DNA of 64,000 bases, from contig SIJG01000064.1 of assembly GCA_023374025.1 (NCBI GenBank), forward strand, positions 519,943 to 583,942, read 5' to 3'. Every line of letters starts with the position of its first letter. The first letter of the stretch is position 1. A program made the position numbers and the translations under genes. Below, in pieces: positions 25,415 through 35,018 of the stretch. Below the pieces are notes generated by a model. That model was given only the letters and a program-made list of their open reading frames with translations, did not search any database and had not been told where the DNA came from. Origin of the DNA: Heterodera schachtii. Its lineage: Eukaryota > Nematoda > Chromadorea > Rhabditida > Heteroderidae.

Positions 25415-26220
25415 GTAAATGGATTACCAGAGGCAAGCGACAAACCTTGCCATATTGTGGCCGTCCGCTGGGCATTCCGTCGTTACAATGCCAATTGTTC
25501 ATCGTGGCCGATGCCATTTTGGGAATATTCGCTGTCGATTTCGAAAAGGATGAAAGGAATGTTCGAATTCAAATTCCAATTCGAATTTCCTTTTCTTAGG
25601 CTCGGCTGAGTTGTTGGTCTCCAGTTCCAAGCTTGTGGATGGCAAAAGGCTGCTCTTCCCCGACGACTTGGACTTTGCGGACAACGACACCCTTCTGTTC
25701 AGCGACGCGTCCACTCGCTTTGGAATTTCCGATTTTCTGCTCGCTTTTATGGAATATACATCGGACAAATTGGAGCATCTGTTTCTGTACATCGAAAGTG
25801 TGGGGTCGGAACCTTCAGCGATGCCGGGAGAGTACGGCGACGCGGAAAAGGGCGGACACGGCAAAATGACGTAATTGAGGGGGGCGGAATTTGAATTTCA
25901 AACTCAATTTGAAGACATGGAGCTTATTCTTCGCAAGAGCAGCAGACACTTAAGGAAACACTTAACGACCTTTTGCTCGGGTTTAACGCCAAATTTATGC
26001 CGAAAAGGTTTTTCCATGTCGCGAAATTGCCCAATAAAATCAATTAAAGATTTATTGAAATTATATTTTTAAGTATTGAATTTTCATAAATTTATTTAGG
26101 GTCTTTTGCGATTCAATGTCCAAACAACAGAAAGTTAATGGCAGCAACAGTTCAAGCGGAGATGCCGGAAGGACAAAGGGGCCGAAGGAAGAGAAACAAC
26201 GGCCAGAGACATCGCTCTAA
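25415..26220 (+). pseudogene. Chimera: strictosidine-synthase-like (APMAP) fragment fused to the 3' part of the four-TM gene
   Basis: 25415-25555 reads WITRGKRQTLPYCGRPLGIP...IFAVDFEKDER, and 25595-25759 reads SAELLVSSSKLVDGKRLL, DDLDF, LLFSDASTRFGISDF, AFMEYT. CGRPLGI, FVADA-like and FSDAST are hallmarks of the strictosidine synthase/APMAP six-bladed propeller. At 25760 the sequence switches, inside the same open frame, to SDKLEHLFLYIESVG, the tail of the four-TM protein at 19537. It continues through the equivalents of its last exons to TAA at 26218-26220. The propeller exons do not join in phase with the obvious signals (donor AAT|GTTCGA is phase 0, acceptor TTCTTAG|GC needs phase 1), and most of the propeller is missing upstream. 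It is therefore probably non-functional, although the fused exon itself is open for 88 codons. Confidence 0.75.
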
Positions 26221-27085
26221 CAAAAAAAGAAAAGCCGAAAACTTAAAAACGAATTAAAGACAAAATATTACAAATTTAACAATTTTAAAATCCCATTTTT
26301 TGGGATAGCGAAGCTAATAAATCCGATTTATGAAGTTGTTGAAACAATTGTATGTTAATGTTTTAATTACAATGATCAAATTATGCAATTTATAAATTTT
26401 TTCGATCTGTCGAATTGAGTGAAAATGAAAAACAAATCCCAACGAAAAATAAAAATTAAAAGCGCTGTGCTAAAAGAAAAAAAAATTGTGTTGGTTTCGT
26501 CCGTCGCGCCCCAATTCAGTCAGCCGAAAAATCGACCATGTCCCACTTTTTGGCGCACAATTAAAATTGCAAAATATTCAGAAGGACGGAAGGAAGGAAG
26601 GACGAAATTCATCCGAATTACCAAATGAATGTTTAATCGTTTTTAAATTTAAACAATTTCATTGTTTTCCAATTTAAAATTTAAAAATTCGCTTTGCTCC
26701 TCCGTCAATGACTGATTTTGAGCATCGCTCCGTGCCCCCGTCCGCCCCTCCCGTCGACTTTTGTCCGTCTTCGCCCCCTCCAAGTTACGCCTCTTCTCCC
26801 ACGGCACCGCGCAACAATGCCAACGACGGACAGCAGCAAAACACTGCAAAAGGCTGCTTTTTACCCTCGTGTAAAAATGCCAAAAGCGCGACAAAAGAGA
26901 ATGACGCGGGCGGCACTGAACCATCTCAGCCGACTTCGGCCGCTGTCGTCGTTCCAATGGCCAAAGACAAAGTGACCATTCTGTGCCTTGGCCATAACAG
27001 CCAATGTGAGTGCCGCGGTGAGAGTCCGGGAGCAATTAAACATTTCGAAAAAAAGAACCGGTTAAGAGAATGACCAAATTCGGAA
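25760..27085 (+). repeat. Direct duplication, copy 2 (1.33 kb)
   Basis: Near-identical to 19537-20863. The left breakpoint is at atcggacaaattggagc inside the strictosidine-like exon; the right end continues into unique sequence that completes the Pro-rich/TM gene, suggesting this side holds the original 3' end. Confidence 0.95.
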
Positions 27086-27369
27086 TTTCTTTATCCGATG
27101 TCAATTATATTTCTGCTGAGTCCCATTTTGCCAAAGGTTGCCAATCCGCCGATCGTTTCGCCATTTTTCAATCCGTTTCCGGGCGACGTTCAAGGAACAA
27201 ATTGCGCAAATTGTTGGCATTCGGCTGCTGTGCCTTTTCCGTTATCATTTTCGGCTTTTTCGCTTTCGCTGTCGGATTTATTTTTGTTGTTTTGGTCGAC
27301 TCACAAATGACGGAAAATGATGCCTTTGACCAATATCAGATGAGAATGTTTGGACATCACTTCGGATGA
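26708..27369 (+). CDS. Pro/Ser-rich protein with one C-terminal membrane segment
   Basis: Exon 1 (26708-27005) encodes MTDFEHRSVPPSAPP and a Pro/Ser/Asn-rich, probably disordered region, with two short Cys motifs (GCFLPSCKN, CLGHNSQC). A strong donor (CAAT|GTGAGT) in phase 1 joins the acceptor CCAAAG|GT at 27136/27137. Exon 2 (27137-27369) gives QSADRFAIFQSV, a basic stretch (GRRSRNKLRKLL), then one hydrophobic segment (FGCCAFSVIIFGFFAFAVGF) and a short acidic tail. The total is about 176 aa. A type II or tail-anchored topology is likely; no family is recognised. An alternative donor 14 nt later (CGCG|GTGAGA) also keeps phase 1. Without splicing, the first frame stops at 27073. The exon 1 sequence is duplicated at 20486 without the membrane exon. 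Confidence 0.55.
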
Positions 27370-28406
27370 AAGTGTTTCCCACCATTTACAATTACTGTAA
27401 AAATAAATTTGGTATTAAATTAAAAAATAAAAGGGCATTAGTCACTTTTGACCAATTTGGCCGATGTTTTTCTGTTTTAAAAAATTGGCAATGTCAAAAA
27501 TTCGATTAATCACTCATTGTTTTTAGAGAAAAGTTGTCCTTTTTGTGTTTGTAATGGGTTATTTTGATATTTTATTTTAAATTTTATTCTTTTATTTGAC
27601 ATGGCCACCACTCTTTCCGTTCCCCCCGCCCCCCCTTTTTCGCTTTCGCATGGAATTTTTAGTGCATTTTCGAACGGTGGCCGCGTTGTTCCCATTTTTT
27701 CATATTGAATTTAATTTTTAATTTCCATTTTCTGAGTTCCCATCTCTCCGCCTTTGTCCTCCATTTCTTTTCTTGGCCCATCTCTCCGTTTGGCTTTTCT
27801 CCCTTTTTTGCCCTTTTGACCAATTCCTTTTCGTTTTGCTTTGTACAATAGATATTCTTTACGTTAGTCATTCTTTGCTGCTTTGGCCGTTGGCATTTTG
27901 TCCCACTTGAATTGCCTTTGGCGTGCCCTTTCATTATTGGCACATATCCGAGAAATTGATGGCCAAACATTGAATTAATTCTTCTTTTCTAATTTTTAAA
28001 TGGATCATTTTATCAAAAAATAAATAAATAAATTAATTGTAAGCAAATTATTGCTGTGAGTAAAATTTTTTCGACTTTTAGGTTAATTTAATAAAATAAA
28101 ATATTAATTGACTTTGAGATCTTTCCTTTGATAATTATGAAAACCAGGATTTACAAAGATATTCGGGAAAGATAAATGACGGACAAAAAAACCACCAGCA
28201 GCAGCAAAGGAGAAACATTCTTTGTTATGAAGCTGCAATTCCTTTTTAATTTTTAAAGAAATTCTGAGACTAAAAGGCACAGAAAATTGACTTTTAATCT
28301 GTCAAAATAAATTAAAATATTTTTTTTTGTTTTAAATGTTACCGTATAACAAAATTAAAAATTGTAATATTTAATCAAAAATGCTTACAAATCAGCAACA
28401 AAATAA
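27370..28406. other. Intergenic, no gene seen
   Basis: A/T-rich spacer upstream of the collagen gene with short C-rich tracts (27620-27640). No supported exon. Confidence 0.5.
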
Positions 28407-29850
28407 ATGAAAGAATCCAAAGTGATTGTGACCTTTTCGGCAATTTGCTGCACTTTCACCATCTTCGCTTACACTGTGATCATTCCCCAATTGTACTTTA
28501 ACATCCATCAACTTGACGATGAGGTAAAAGCACAACAGTTTCCGCGATTGTTCAATTAAAAACCCAAGAAATTTTAAAAGGTCCGCAACAGCGTACAACA
28601 CTTCCGAGTGGAGACGAATTCGGCATGGACTGTGCTGATGCAGGTGGAAACATTTTAAATTGAATTTCGGGGGGAGGGGGTGTGATCCTCATTAGCTGAT
28701 TTGGAGGGAGTGCTTAGAATCATTAGCTAATTGGGGGGGGGGGGAGTGCTTAGCATCATTAGCTAATTTGGGGTGCCTAGCATCATTAGCTAATTTGGCC
28801 AGGGGACCCCAGAGAGTGCTTATCATAGCAAACAAAAATTTTTTGTGCGCGTAGTTCCAAGGCTCTGTTGCTGCGCCGTCGTCTCCCACTTTGGAACCCT
28901 TCTCCAGCATTGTCAACCGTTTGCGTCGACAAAAGAGTGGCGAATATGCCGCACTTCCTTCGTGGTTTGTCATTGACATTCCTAACAAATTTTACAGTAC
29001 CATGCTGATTAGGTGTCAGTGTGAACCAGTGAAAGCCCCAGTGCCCTCCGGGACCGCCCGGACCACCGGGTGAGCATGGCATCGACGGACAACCCGGACA
29101 GCACGGGATGCCGGGAAAGGACTACACATTGGTCTATATGCCATCCGCGGTCTGTCCCGTCATGGACTACAGCCAATGTATGCCATGTCCGTCCGGGCCT
29201 CCCGGCCCACCGGGGCCACCCGGGTCTCAAGGCCGCCCCGGCTGCGAGGGAGAGCCGGGAGAAGGAGGACGACTGGGCAAACACGGAGCACCCGGTAAAG
29301 AAGAATTTGAGAAAGTTTTTAATCGGGTTTAAGGCCAGCGGGGCATGGCTGGTGAAGCGGGACTTCCGGGACTACCAGGTCTGCCCGGACTTCCCGGAGC
29401 AGCGGGGGAAGACGCGGAACTCGCCCCAACGCTGGTAAGAGCATCGAAAACAAAACGCAATAGTCACCCATGCCTTTACCATGTAATTAGCAGAATTTGC
29501 TTGGTTTTTAGCCCGGTCCAAAAGGATTGCCGGGTCAGCCGGGCCTTCCCGGCTTACCGGGCGAGGCGGGCCTCCCGGGCACTCCCGGGACGCCAGGCCC
29601 CGAGGGCCCGCCCGGCCCAGCTGGACAGCTTGGCCTCCCTGGCGCGCGTGGATCAGCAGGCATCCGCGGCACAATTGGACTTCCCGGCACAGATGCCGGT
29701 GGGGGGAATCAAACATTTTATTTCGGGTTTCATTTTAAGCATATTGTCCATGTCCGAACCGATCGCCCGTTTATCGTCGACAGAAATAATGGCAGAATAT
29801 ATAATATTTTGCATATTATTATATACTATAAAATTATTGGTTATTATTAA
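28407..29850 (+). CDS. Cuticle collagen
   Basis: Exons 28407-28523, 28581-28643, 28855-29294 (internally problematic), 29334-29434 and 29512-29850. The N-terminus [20 protein letters not shown] is the membrane-spanning signal-anchor typical of nematode cuticle collagens, followed by the non-collagenous region with a subtilisin-like cleavage site (RLRRQ). Gly-X-Y blocks follow, interrupted by Cys-containing spacers ([15 protein letters not shown]), and the tail is long, ending IIGYY. Cuticle collagens are secreted, trimerise and are disulphide- and tyrosine-crosslinked into the exoskeleton. Between RCQCEPVK and [11 protein letters not shown] the frame shifts by one base at 29032-29034 (AAA). 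Either one base is extra, or 28969-29035 is a 67-nt GT-AG intron that would remove the first CxC pair. The phase of the following exons fits both. The C-terminal ordinary exon order is otherwise clean. Confidence 0.85.
28670..28830 (+). repeat. Tandem repeat in collagen intron 2
   Basis: About four imperfect copies of gtgcttagcatcattagctaatttgg lie within the intron, with a G run at 28732-28743. Confidence 0.8.
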
Positions 29851-30210
29851 ATCGCACTAAAAAATAAATTGCTTTTTCCATTATATTATATTTTTGTTCA
29901 TTGGATTTCAATAATTTTATGTTTTTTCGAGGAAATAGAGCTTGTTCAATGGCATTCTATTGACTTTCCGTATTTTTCGCAAAATCTCACCGGAATTTTG
30001 TAAATAAATAAAGTTCCGGGTCCGTAAAGAAACTCTATTCTCTGATTACTTTTTGGCCACTATTTTAGATTTGAAATTTAATTCTTTTGGCGAAATGTTA
30101 TTTTTCTTTCGCATCGATTTACTTTCCATTCCATTCACCATTCATTCTCTCTTCTCCTAAAACCAGCCAAAAGCGAAATAAATATTCCTTGAAATTTTTT
30201 TATTGCAATT

Positions 30211-31415
30211 ATGGAGTTGGAGCCGATCATCAAACAGAAACACAAATTGCCACGAGAAAAGGTATTGTATTTGTTTAGATATTTTTAAATTTGGCGTTTT
30301 TAATGTTAAAAGAGAAATCCTTATCTCAATGTCATCAGGGACTAAGATTTTAGTCTCAGAATTCGGAGTGGAGGGGGGGGGGGGGGGGGATGGGGGAATT
30401 GGGCATGGGACGGTTTGTATTAAATGGACAAAAATTAGGCGTGCCCAACCAAAGAAGAAAAACTAACAAAAAAAAAATTAGCCACTGGACTTTGTAAATA
30501 TCCAGCTATTCTTTAGGGTAACCTAAAATCGTTTTTTACAAATAAAAGATTGTTTGATTGGTCAGTTTCCCAACGACGTGTGGCACAGAGAGCGTTATGC
30601 CCGTGACAGTCTGATAATGCTCACCTATGGCACTGCCACTGTTATCGGTGTCATTTACACCACCAGACCGACCTGGTCCAAGTGGCTTTTGAAGCTTTCC
30701 CGCAACAGAGTTGGGACCAAAGGAGCAGGTTCTCCAATTTTAATTCCTTTTTTACACATTTTGGCAACTGACTCCCCCCCCCAACTTTGGTATTTTTTAA
30801 TCTTTTTTCGAATTCGACTGAATAAAGAAAGAAAGAACCGGGTTTTGATTTGAAGCCCTGACTTTTTTCGAAACGTTTTTCTTGTCTTTCTTTTTATTTA
30901 AACCTTTAGCTTCGTTTCGCCCCAAAAGTGCCGCTCTTCTTGTGCCATTCGTCCCGATGTTGTCCAACCGTGCCAATCACTCCACTTTCCCGCACAATTT
31001 GGTCACCCCAACAGTGCATCGCCGTTTTGTGGTTATTTTTTTATTTTTACCTAAATTAGACCCACCCCCACCCCCTAAAATAAGGACGACACATTTTTCA
31101 CTTTCGGTCATATTAAAAAAAGAGCCCGACGGGCTTTTGCTGGGCCCGTTTCAAAAAAACACCGGGCCCGTGCCGCCCGGTTAGACGGGCTTTTTTGCTG
31201 GGCCTGGTCAATTCTAAAAGCCCGGTACTGCAAAATTCCGGACCCTATTAAAAAGCAAAACAAAATAGTTGATAAATTATTTTATATTTCAGATTGCCGG
31301 CCGGGTCATTGCTCTCTCCACCTTTTTATTCGCCATGTATATTTTTCGAATGGATGAGCGTTTTATTAGGCTTTGCGAGAACATTATGAAAGAGATTGAC
31401 GATGACGATCATTGA
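30211..31415 (+). CDS. Small multi-pass membrane protein, unknown
   Basis: Exons 30211-30261, 30551-30728, 30910-31013, 31293-31415; 151 aa. It starts MELEPIIKQKHKLPREK, then CLIGQFPNDVWHRERYARD, a hydrophobic segment (LIMLTYGTATVIGVIY), a basic linker (SKWLLKLSRNR), a second hydrophobic stretch (SAALLVPFVPML) and a third (IAGRVIALSTFLFAMYIF), ending with an acidic EIDDDDH tail. I do not recognise the family. Exons 2-4 join with GT-AG in phase. Exon 1 ends in phase 0 at GAAAAG|GTATTG, but the AG at 30547-30548 would leave phase 1; ending the intron two bases later (..AAAAGAT|TGT) restores the frame. The third intron contains a G/C-rich repeat patch (31115-31245, gcccgacgggctttt palindromes). 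Exon 1 is the least certain part. Confidence 0.5.
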
Positions 31416-31968
31416 ATGATTGATTTGGAAGGGATGACCAATTTTAGGCTTTGTTTGTTCTATCGAGATAAAAATAATTCATAAACGGGCGAATTATTTA
31501 ACAAAAAGTTGGTTCGAATGATGTGAAATTTAGGACGGAACTTTGGTTGGCCGTGGTTTTAAACTTTAAAACACCGTCCTCTTCTGGTCCCCATTTTTTG
31601 AAAAAAATCCCAACCGATTTGCCGGCGAAATTAGGTTTTAAAAGCAGAATCTGAGCTTCGAGCTTTGGGCAATCAAAAAAAAACTTACCTTCAAATATTT
31701 GTGGGTTTGGGAAAAAACTTATTTCACATTGAAAATTTGATTAATTTTTTTAAATAAATTCTCACAAAAAAACATTATTTTAAAAGATTTCCTGTAAAAC
31801 CTTTTAATACGAAATAAAGGTTCGGCAAAATGGTAGACCTGGGAGGGAACCGAACCCTCGACGGGGGTGCAGCTGATCAGCTTCTCACCCAAACCAGTGT
31901 TCTTACCGTCTGAGCGGGTCCCGCCGGACGTTTGTGCAGAAGCGGACAATTTCACATTGTATATTATG
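31416..31968. other. Intergenic with tRNA-like segment
   Basis: No protein exon is recognised; the tRNA-like structure at 31831-31925 is listed separately. Confidence 0.45.
31831..31925 (-). other. tRNA-derived element or tRNA pseudogene
   Basis: Read on the minus strand, the 3' half has a perfect five-base T-arm (GAGGG-TTCGGTT-CCCTC, 31859-31843) with a B-box-like GGTTCGGTTCC and ends in CCA. The 5' part contains GCTCAGACGGTAAGA, close to an A box and D-arm. The acceptor stem pairs poorly (GGGACCC against AGGTCTA) and a long palindrome-containing variable region (AGCTGATCAGCT) replaces a clear anticodon arm. It could be the head of a tRNA-derived SINE. Confidence 0.35.
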
Positions 31969-32513
31969 ATCGGTACTGTAAACCGATCCGACTACTGTAG
32001 AAACTCTCGGTACTGTAAAGCGATCCGACTACTGTAGAGACTCTCGGTACTGTAGTCAGAACTAGAGATCGACATTTTGAAAAAATTAATTATTTGCTTA
32101 GAAGCATCTAAAAATATCTAAATAATAATAATGTGTTTTAAATTTATTTAATCTGTTTTTGAAAACTTGAAAAAACATCGGTCACTTGAAAAAATAAATT
32201 CTAAAATTTTGTCCAGGAAAATCCAGGTTTTTTCCTGTTTTGCCTGGACCTGGACCTTGATTTCCTGGACAAAAACCCAGGAAAATCCAGGTCCAGGAAA
32301 AATCCAGGTTGCCGAAAAATGGCCTGGACCTGGACCTGGATTCAGGAAAAATCCAGGCCTGGATCCAGGTCCAGGTCGGTCTCTAGTCAGAACTAATGCG
32401 CGAAAGAAGACGCTGTAGAAACGGTCGTTTTGCAAATGGTAATGATTCAGGAAGGAATAATGCCGGTGCGAGTGAAATATGGCGAGGAATAATTGGGGCC
32501 AAATTCGGGAAAA
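31969..32513 (-). pseudogene. Broken inverted copy of the 74-aa ORF at 7264
   Basis: On the minus strand, 32513-32395 matches 7312-7430 (FGPNYSSPYFTRTG region) with single-base indels that break the frame, and 32053-31969 matches 7440-7490 plus two more tandem partial copies of its end (tctacagtagtcggatcg). The two parts are separated by an inserted element (32064-32384). Confidence 0.85.
32064..32384. mobile_element. 321-bp non-autonomous TIR element with 10-bp target duplication
   Basis: The element is flanked by identical agtcagaact (32054-32063 and 32385-32394), exactly at the point where the pseudo-exon is interrupted. Its termini agagatcgac...gtcggtctct are inverted repeats (9 of 10). 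The interior is dominated by repeats of ccaggtccagg / tcctggacctgg, giving strong self-complementarity. There is no coding capacity. The 10-bp duplication suggests a Mutator-like transposase acted on it. Confidence 0.85.
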
Positions 32514-32951
32514 AGGCCAAAAAAGACACTTCTGGATTTTTTAGAAAATAAAAATTCATATAACCTAGAAATTTTGCAGTTTTGACAACAGATTCTAGGT
32601 TAGGCCCTAAAATTAAGAAAAAGGTAGGGTTTGTCGGAAGGGATCATGAAATTTTTAGGAAGTTGCGGCATAGCGCGAGAGTATCACCGGTTTTAAATTC
32701 CATTTCAAGGACAGATATTAGTTAAACATATTTCCGTTTCAAAATTTCACAAAATGACGCATTTGTCAAACTGAACAAATTGAGGGATTAACGTAAAATA
32801 AATGAAAATTTAATTGTTTAGCTGTGATTCTGTGATTTGAATGGGAAATGAAAGCACATAAAAAAAGCGAATGAATCAGTGAAATTATTCAACTTTTATT
32901 TGACTTTCGCTTCCGAATTGTCAAAATCATTAATTAATTGCATCGCAAATA

Positions 32952-33365
32952 ATGGCCAACAAATTTTTAATTGCTGCTTTTCTTTTGACAATTGCCATTT
33001 TTGTCAATGGACAAAGTGAGGCGCCGAACAATTCGTCGGAAATGGCATCGGAGGAGAGCAATTCGGAAGAGTCGGGCAGTGAGGAGCAGAAGTTCAACCC
33101 ATTCAAATTTCGGCCATTTTTTGGTCCTTCGTCGTCCAACAGTTCGGCACCGCCGCCCTTCGGTTTTTGGCCCCCTTTTGGACGAATGCCGCCATTTAAA
33201 GTGCCTTTTGGCCCCTCTTCGTCCAATGGTTCGGCACCGCCGCCCTTGCCCTTTTGGCCTTTTTTGGACGAATGCCGTCGCTATTTAACCGCCCCGCCAA
33301 CCGACCGTCGTCTGACAATTGATCACTTTTTGAGTGATTTGTGGGCGTCGATCAGTGCGAAATGA
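32952..33365 (+). CDS. Secreted acidic/Pro-Phe-rich repeat protein
   Basis: An intronless 137-aa frame. The N-terminus MANKFLIAAFLLTIAIFVNG is a clear signal peptide. The mature protein begins with a Ser/Glu block (SEMASEESNSEESGSEE), then two tandem units of about 28 residues built on FGPSSSNxSAPPPxxFWPxF, and ends with a charged stretch (RRLTIDHFLSDLW). No cysteine framework apart from one Cys, and no known domain. A small secreted, single-exon, low-complexity protein with internal repeats is the profile of a gland-secreted or surface protein; in a parasitic nematode it would be an effector candidate, but that is inference. Overlapping antisense and other-frame ORFs lack a signal peptide. 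Confidence 0.72.
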   Translation: MANKFLIAAFLLTIAIFVNGQSEAPNNSSEMASEESNSEESGSEEQKFNPFKFRPFFGPSSSNSSAPPPFGFWPPFGRMPPFKVPFGPSSSNGSAPPPLPFWPFLDECRRYLTAPPTDRRLTIDHFLSDLWASISAK

Positions 33366-34307
33366 AACCGATGATGAGCAAATGAATTACATTTCATTTA
33401 TTGTTCATTTTTGAATTTAAAAGAAAGAATTGCATAAATTTATTCAGGCATTCGGGTTTTTCTTTGCCTATGTGATACAGTCAAAAAAGTTTTAAAAATT
33501 TTTACCGGTAGAAATTTACGTATGATTTGTTATTATCTTTTTCATTTTTTGCTTTAAATTTCATGAATAAATAAAAAATTAAGAATTTTTTATAATAATA
33601 ATTTTTTATAAATTTTCCCATTATTTAATTATTTTTTCATTTAAATATATTTTTCTTTTGACATAGTTCTTCGATTTTTATGGGCCACATAAGAGCACTG
33701 ATGTGTCTGTGATTTGCTCAAATATATAAGATTTCTTAATACGTATATTTTGCAATTTTTTGACAAAATTTCATAATTCTTAAAGTCCCGATCCCGGCGA
33801 GGCTCCGGCCCAAAAATTGAGACCGGAACCGGAAGTCCCGGAAAAAATGGAAGTCCTGGCCCAGAAACTCCCGTCCGAGTCGCTTTCCAAGACCCGGTCC
33901 TGATAATTACAAAATTCTGGGCTCTAATTTTCCCTTTTAAATCAAAAATATTAAATGCTTTCATATTATTCGAACAGAAATCAAGTATTGATGAAAATAA
34001 TTGACAAAATCAATAAGAATTGTGATCAATGCATTTTTCATTTGTAAGGAAATTGAACTTTCTTTTTCAATTTTTCGGCGTGACCACATTCCGAAGGATT
34101 TCCATAGCAATTACCGCCGATGAGTTCAACGACGGATTATCGTTCCGAAAGGAGAAAAAATTCGTTTCGCTTTGAATGGAAAGTGACCATTTGCGTAAGT
34201 TTCAAAATTATTTACATTCTTCGATTTTCATTTTAAACTGTACTATTTAATTGTTCACAAATAAAATGAAAAATAAAAATTGAATTTCTGCTGAAAACTT
34301 TCGCAAA
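33366..34307. other. Intergenic, one G/C-rich repeat patch
   Basis: A/T-rich except 33780-33905, a patch of ccgg-type phrases (gtcccgatcccggcg ... aagacccggtcctg) resembling others near 31130, 46230 and 56220. No gene seen. Confidence 0.5.
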
Positions 34308-35018
34308 ATGCTGTTAAAAATGGACATTAAAATAATGGCAAAGGTTTGTTCATTTAAAAATAATATTAGCTTTTATTATTTTGCTAAGCGATGTCTTTTG
34401 TCTTTAGGCTTTTCCCTTCACAATTTTTGTGCTTGCCATGACCTGCTTAACCGTTTTGCCTCGGGCCAAGCTTTTTGCCTGCTTAACCACAAGCACAATT
34501 GGTCCGCCAGTGCCTCCAGGCAACAAAAAAAAAATATAATTGTTTTAAAACCGATAAATGGCACTTTTGATAGCAATTAAAATCCCGAAGTTCGGCTAAT
34601 TCATTTAAATCAGTCATGTTCTTTGAATTAAATTGCAAGTGTTTAAATGCAGGTTGTTGCCCTCCTCTGAATCAGACATTGTCACCTTCAACCGCATTTG
34701 CCGATGGCGTGCTGACCTTTGTCTATGACAGCAACGTTTGCCGGTCAAGAGTGACGGCTAATTGCTCGTAATTACTCGTCTTTTTGCTGAAATTAGCTTT
34801 TTTTGTTTGTTTGTCTGTGCTTTTTTAGCCAACCCAACCCAGCGCTTGAGCTGAATGCCGCAATTGTTGTGAACACCAACAATTTCCTTGTGGTTGGTCC
34901 ACGGACTGTGACTTTTGACGGCATTTGTAACGCAAATGGCAATTGGGTGATGGGCAATCCGCCGTTAGTGGTGCGCGACATCGAATGTCTGCTTACAAAC
35001 CCAACCGGCGGAAGATGA
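34308..35018 (+). CDS. Secreted C6 (DUF281)-like domain protein
   Basis: Exons 34308-34343, 34408-34519, 34653-34767, 34829-35018; 150 aa. The N-terminus has a hydrophobic secretion signal (AFPFTIFVLAMTCLTVL). The mature part shows the nematode C6-domain pattern: CCPPLNQ, FVYDSNVCRSRVTANC, then V-V-V-N-T-N-N, GPRTVTFDGICNANGNW and VVRDIECL. C6 domains are extracellular, disulphide-stabilised modules of unknown function found almost only in nematodes. Intron 2 (34520-34652) uses a GC donor (CCAG|GCAACA), which gives GPPVPPG-CCPP in phase 1; no GT nearby is in phase. A second gene with the same domain lies at 38364-39411 on the other strand. Start choice: the first ATG gives a short lead; ATGs at 34320 or 34335 are alternatives. 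Confidence 0.75.

Noticed and set aside
28670..28830. Possible CRISPR-like array
   Set aside because: Imperfect contiguous tandem copies without spacers in a eukaryotic intron; no CRISPR arrays are expected or seen anywhere in the window.
30361..30378. Long G run as a regulatory quadruplex
   Set aside because: Similar homopolymer G/C runs occur at many intergenic and intronic sites (6458, 8650, 14440, 45168, 52850); no link to a gene feature.
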